In this document: piece after piece, positions 63,190-64,000 of the stretch
Position numbering within the stretch: the stretch's first letter is position 1
Layout: every line of letters starts with the position of its first letter
Translations under genes and position numbers: made by a program
Assembly (NCBI GenBank): GCA_027704905.1
Contig: JANIIK010000525.1
Location: 1 to 64,000, forward strand
Source of the DNA: Muraenolepis orangiensis
Taxonomy: Eukaryota; Chordata; Actinopteri; Gadiformes; Muraenolepididae
DNA: 64,000 nt
Reading direction: 5' to 3'
The notes under the pieces: model-generated
What the model was told of the DNA's origin: nothing
The model's input: only the letters and a program-made list of their open reading frames with translations
The model's database searches: none

Positions 63190-63485
63190 TGTGTTAGGAC
63201 CCAGAACGCAAACCGAAGACCATTGAAGGGATAACGGGAGGCTTTATTAAAGTAAATACAACCAAAGAGTGATCAGGGACGGGCCAGGGGTCTGGATACC
63301 GGGAGGTCGATCAGCGGAGTACCGACAGGTAGTAGACAGGCGCGTGGTCAGGGACGGGACCGGGAGGTCGGAGTAGCGACAGGTAGAAGACGGGTAAGTA
63401 TAATTACCGGAAGGCTGGTACGGTGTCATCGAGGGAGTACAAAGTACGACCTAGCCCCGAAGTAACGGGACGCGAGGGTGTATAT
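63190..63485 (-). repeat. partial LTR related to the solo LTR at 34733
   Basis: Shares GACCCAGAACGCA, GAGTGATCAGGGAC, CAGGGGTCTGG and ACCGGGAGGTCG with 34750-34880, in the same order. It also has a TTTATTAAAG signal (AATAAA in reverse) and a TATATA run at the right end. It is truncated on the right. Confidence 0.65.
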
Positions 63486-64000
63486 ATATATATATATCAG
63501 GGTTTCCGCTAGGATTTTTCCTTGCCGGTCAAGTGTCCGGACAGATTTTTTTTTACCGGTCTATATTACAAACACAACTATAATGTACACCTAGATTGAC
63601 AAAAGAATGACAAAGACCTCAAATAAATTTGACTATTTAATGAACAACAAAACGAACAAGAACGATTGAGCAAAACCTCGTTAGCCGCAAAAATCGAGGC
63701 TATTTCAAACACCTGTAACATCTGCAGTCCGTTTTAACATAGGCTACATGGCATCACATTGACCCTGTAGGCTACCAGGCAACTTGTTGCTTTCTCCTTC
63801 ATTTCATTGCGGCAAAGTCCTCTGAGCCGAGCTGAAATCAAAGGTGTCTAATGTGTCTTAGCAGCTTGCAATCCGCATAAGATCATCACTCTCTCCTCCT
63901 CCAGACGACTCCGCACTGATGTTTTCAAACCATTCTGAGGGAGAAGCCCCTCTCTGCTGGTCGCTTGACACGGGCACAACACAGGCCCTTTAGCCCGAGT
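63486..64000. other. no recognised gene; possible DNA-transposon end
   Basis: CAGGGTTTCCGCTAGG at 63498 is of the kind that begins several hAT-type elements, and the next 450 bp are AT-rich with no ORF over 60 codons. Without the other end this stays a guess. Confidence 0.3.

Overview
This window looks like a gene-poor, repeat-saturated stretch of a teleost fish genome. The evidence is the repertoire: L2/Rex-type LINEs, DIRS-type YR retroelements, BEL/Pao elements, Gmr1-type Ty3/Gypsy elements, tRNA-derived SINEs and long (TG)n/(CA)n tracts. The density of dinucleotide repeats recalls codfishes, but that is only an impression. I see no ordinary single-copy cellular gene, rRNA gene or CRISPR array. 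Almost all coding capacity is retrotransposon, plus two host-derived sequences that sit inside LTR retrotransposons.

Layout. 1-6356: a TATAGG(TG)n minisatellite split by a nearly intact Ty3/Gypsy element (586-6055) whose single ORF has the order gag-protease-integrase-RT-RNase H, the Ty1/copia-like order known for Gmr1. 6361-8655: a SINE, a (CA)n-based minisatellite and 21 palindromic units in (AT)n. 10190-12290: a DIRS remnant. 12640-14868: a dead conventional Gypsy. 14870-28130: a dead BEL/Pao element (BEL1) interrupted by an L2 LINE (15375-17910) and by a second Gmr1-order Gypsy (20833-27315), which has a SINE in its 3' LTR. 28240-29010: degenerate TTAGGG-like satellite. 29134-32345: an almost full-length L2. 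32400-38985: a LINE interrupted by another L2 copy, itself interrupted by a solo LTR.

38990-51100: a BEL/Pao fragment (BEL2) whose gag-protease is followed by a degenerate AKAP8/AKAP8L-like coding sequence instead of RT, RNase H and integrase. Its internal minisatellite received a nearly complete BEL/Pao element (BEL3, 40999-48323), and its acidic tail is fused in frame to an L2 reverse transcriptase ORF. 51100-53510: a LINE 3' end and simple repeats. 53650-55235: a second DIRS remnant. 55247-57566: a rearranged Gypsy in which a spliced TDP-43 (tardbp) segment with both RRM domains is fused in frame to the retroelement protease end and followed by the element's RNase H. 57684-64000: DIRS-like terminal repeats, a deleted L2, antisense Gypsy pol debris, two minisatellites and solo-LTR and LINE fragments.

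Main message. Two different LTR-retrotransposon families each carry a host nuclear RNA-associated protein sequence (TDP-43; AKAP8/8L) in place of pol downstream of the protease, as acutely transducing retroviruses carry host genes. The second theme is repeated birth of minisatellites inside transposon coding sequence (units of 18, 34, 40, 43 and 49 bp). All family calls come from reading motifs; no database search was run.
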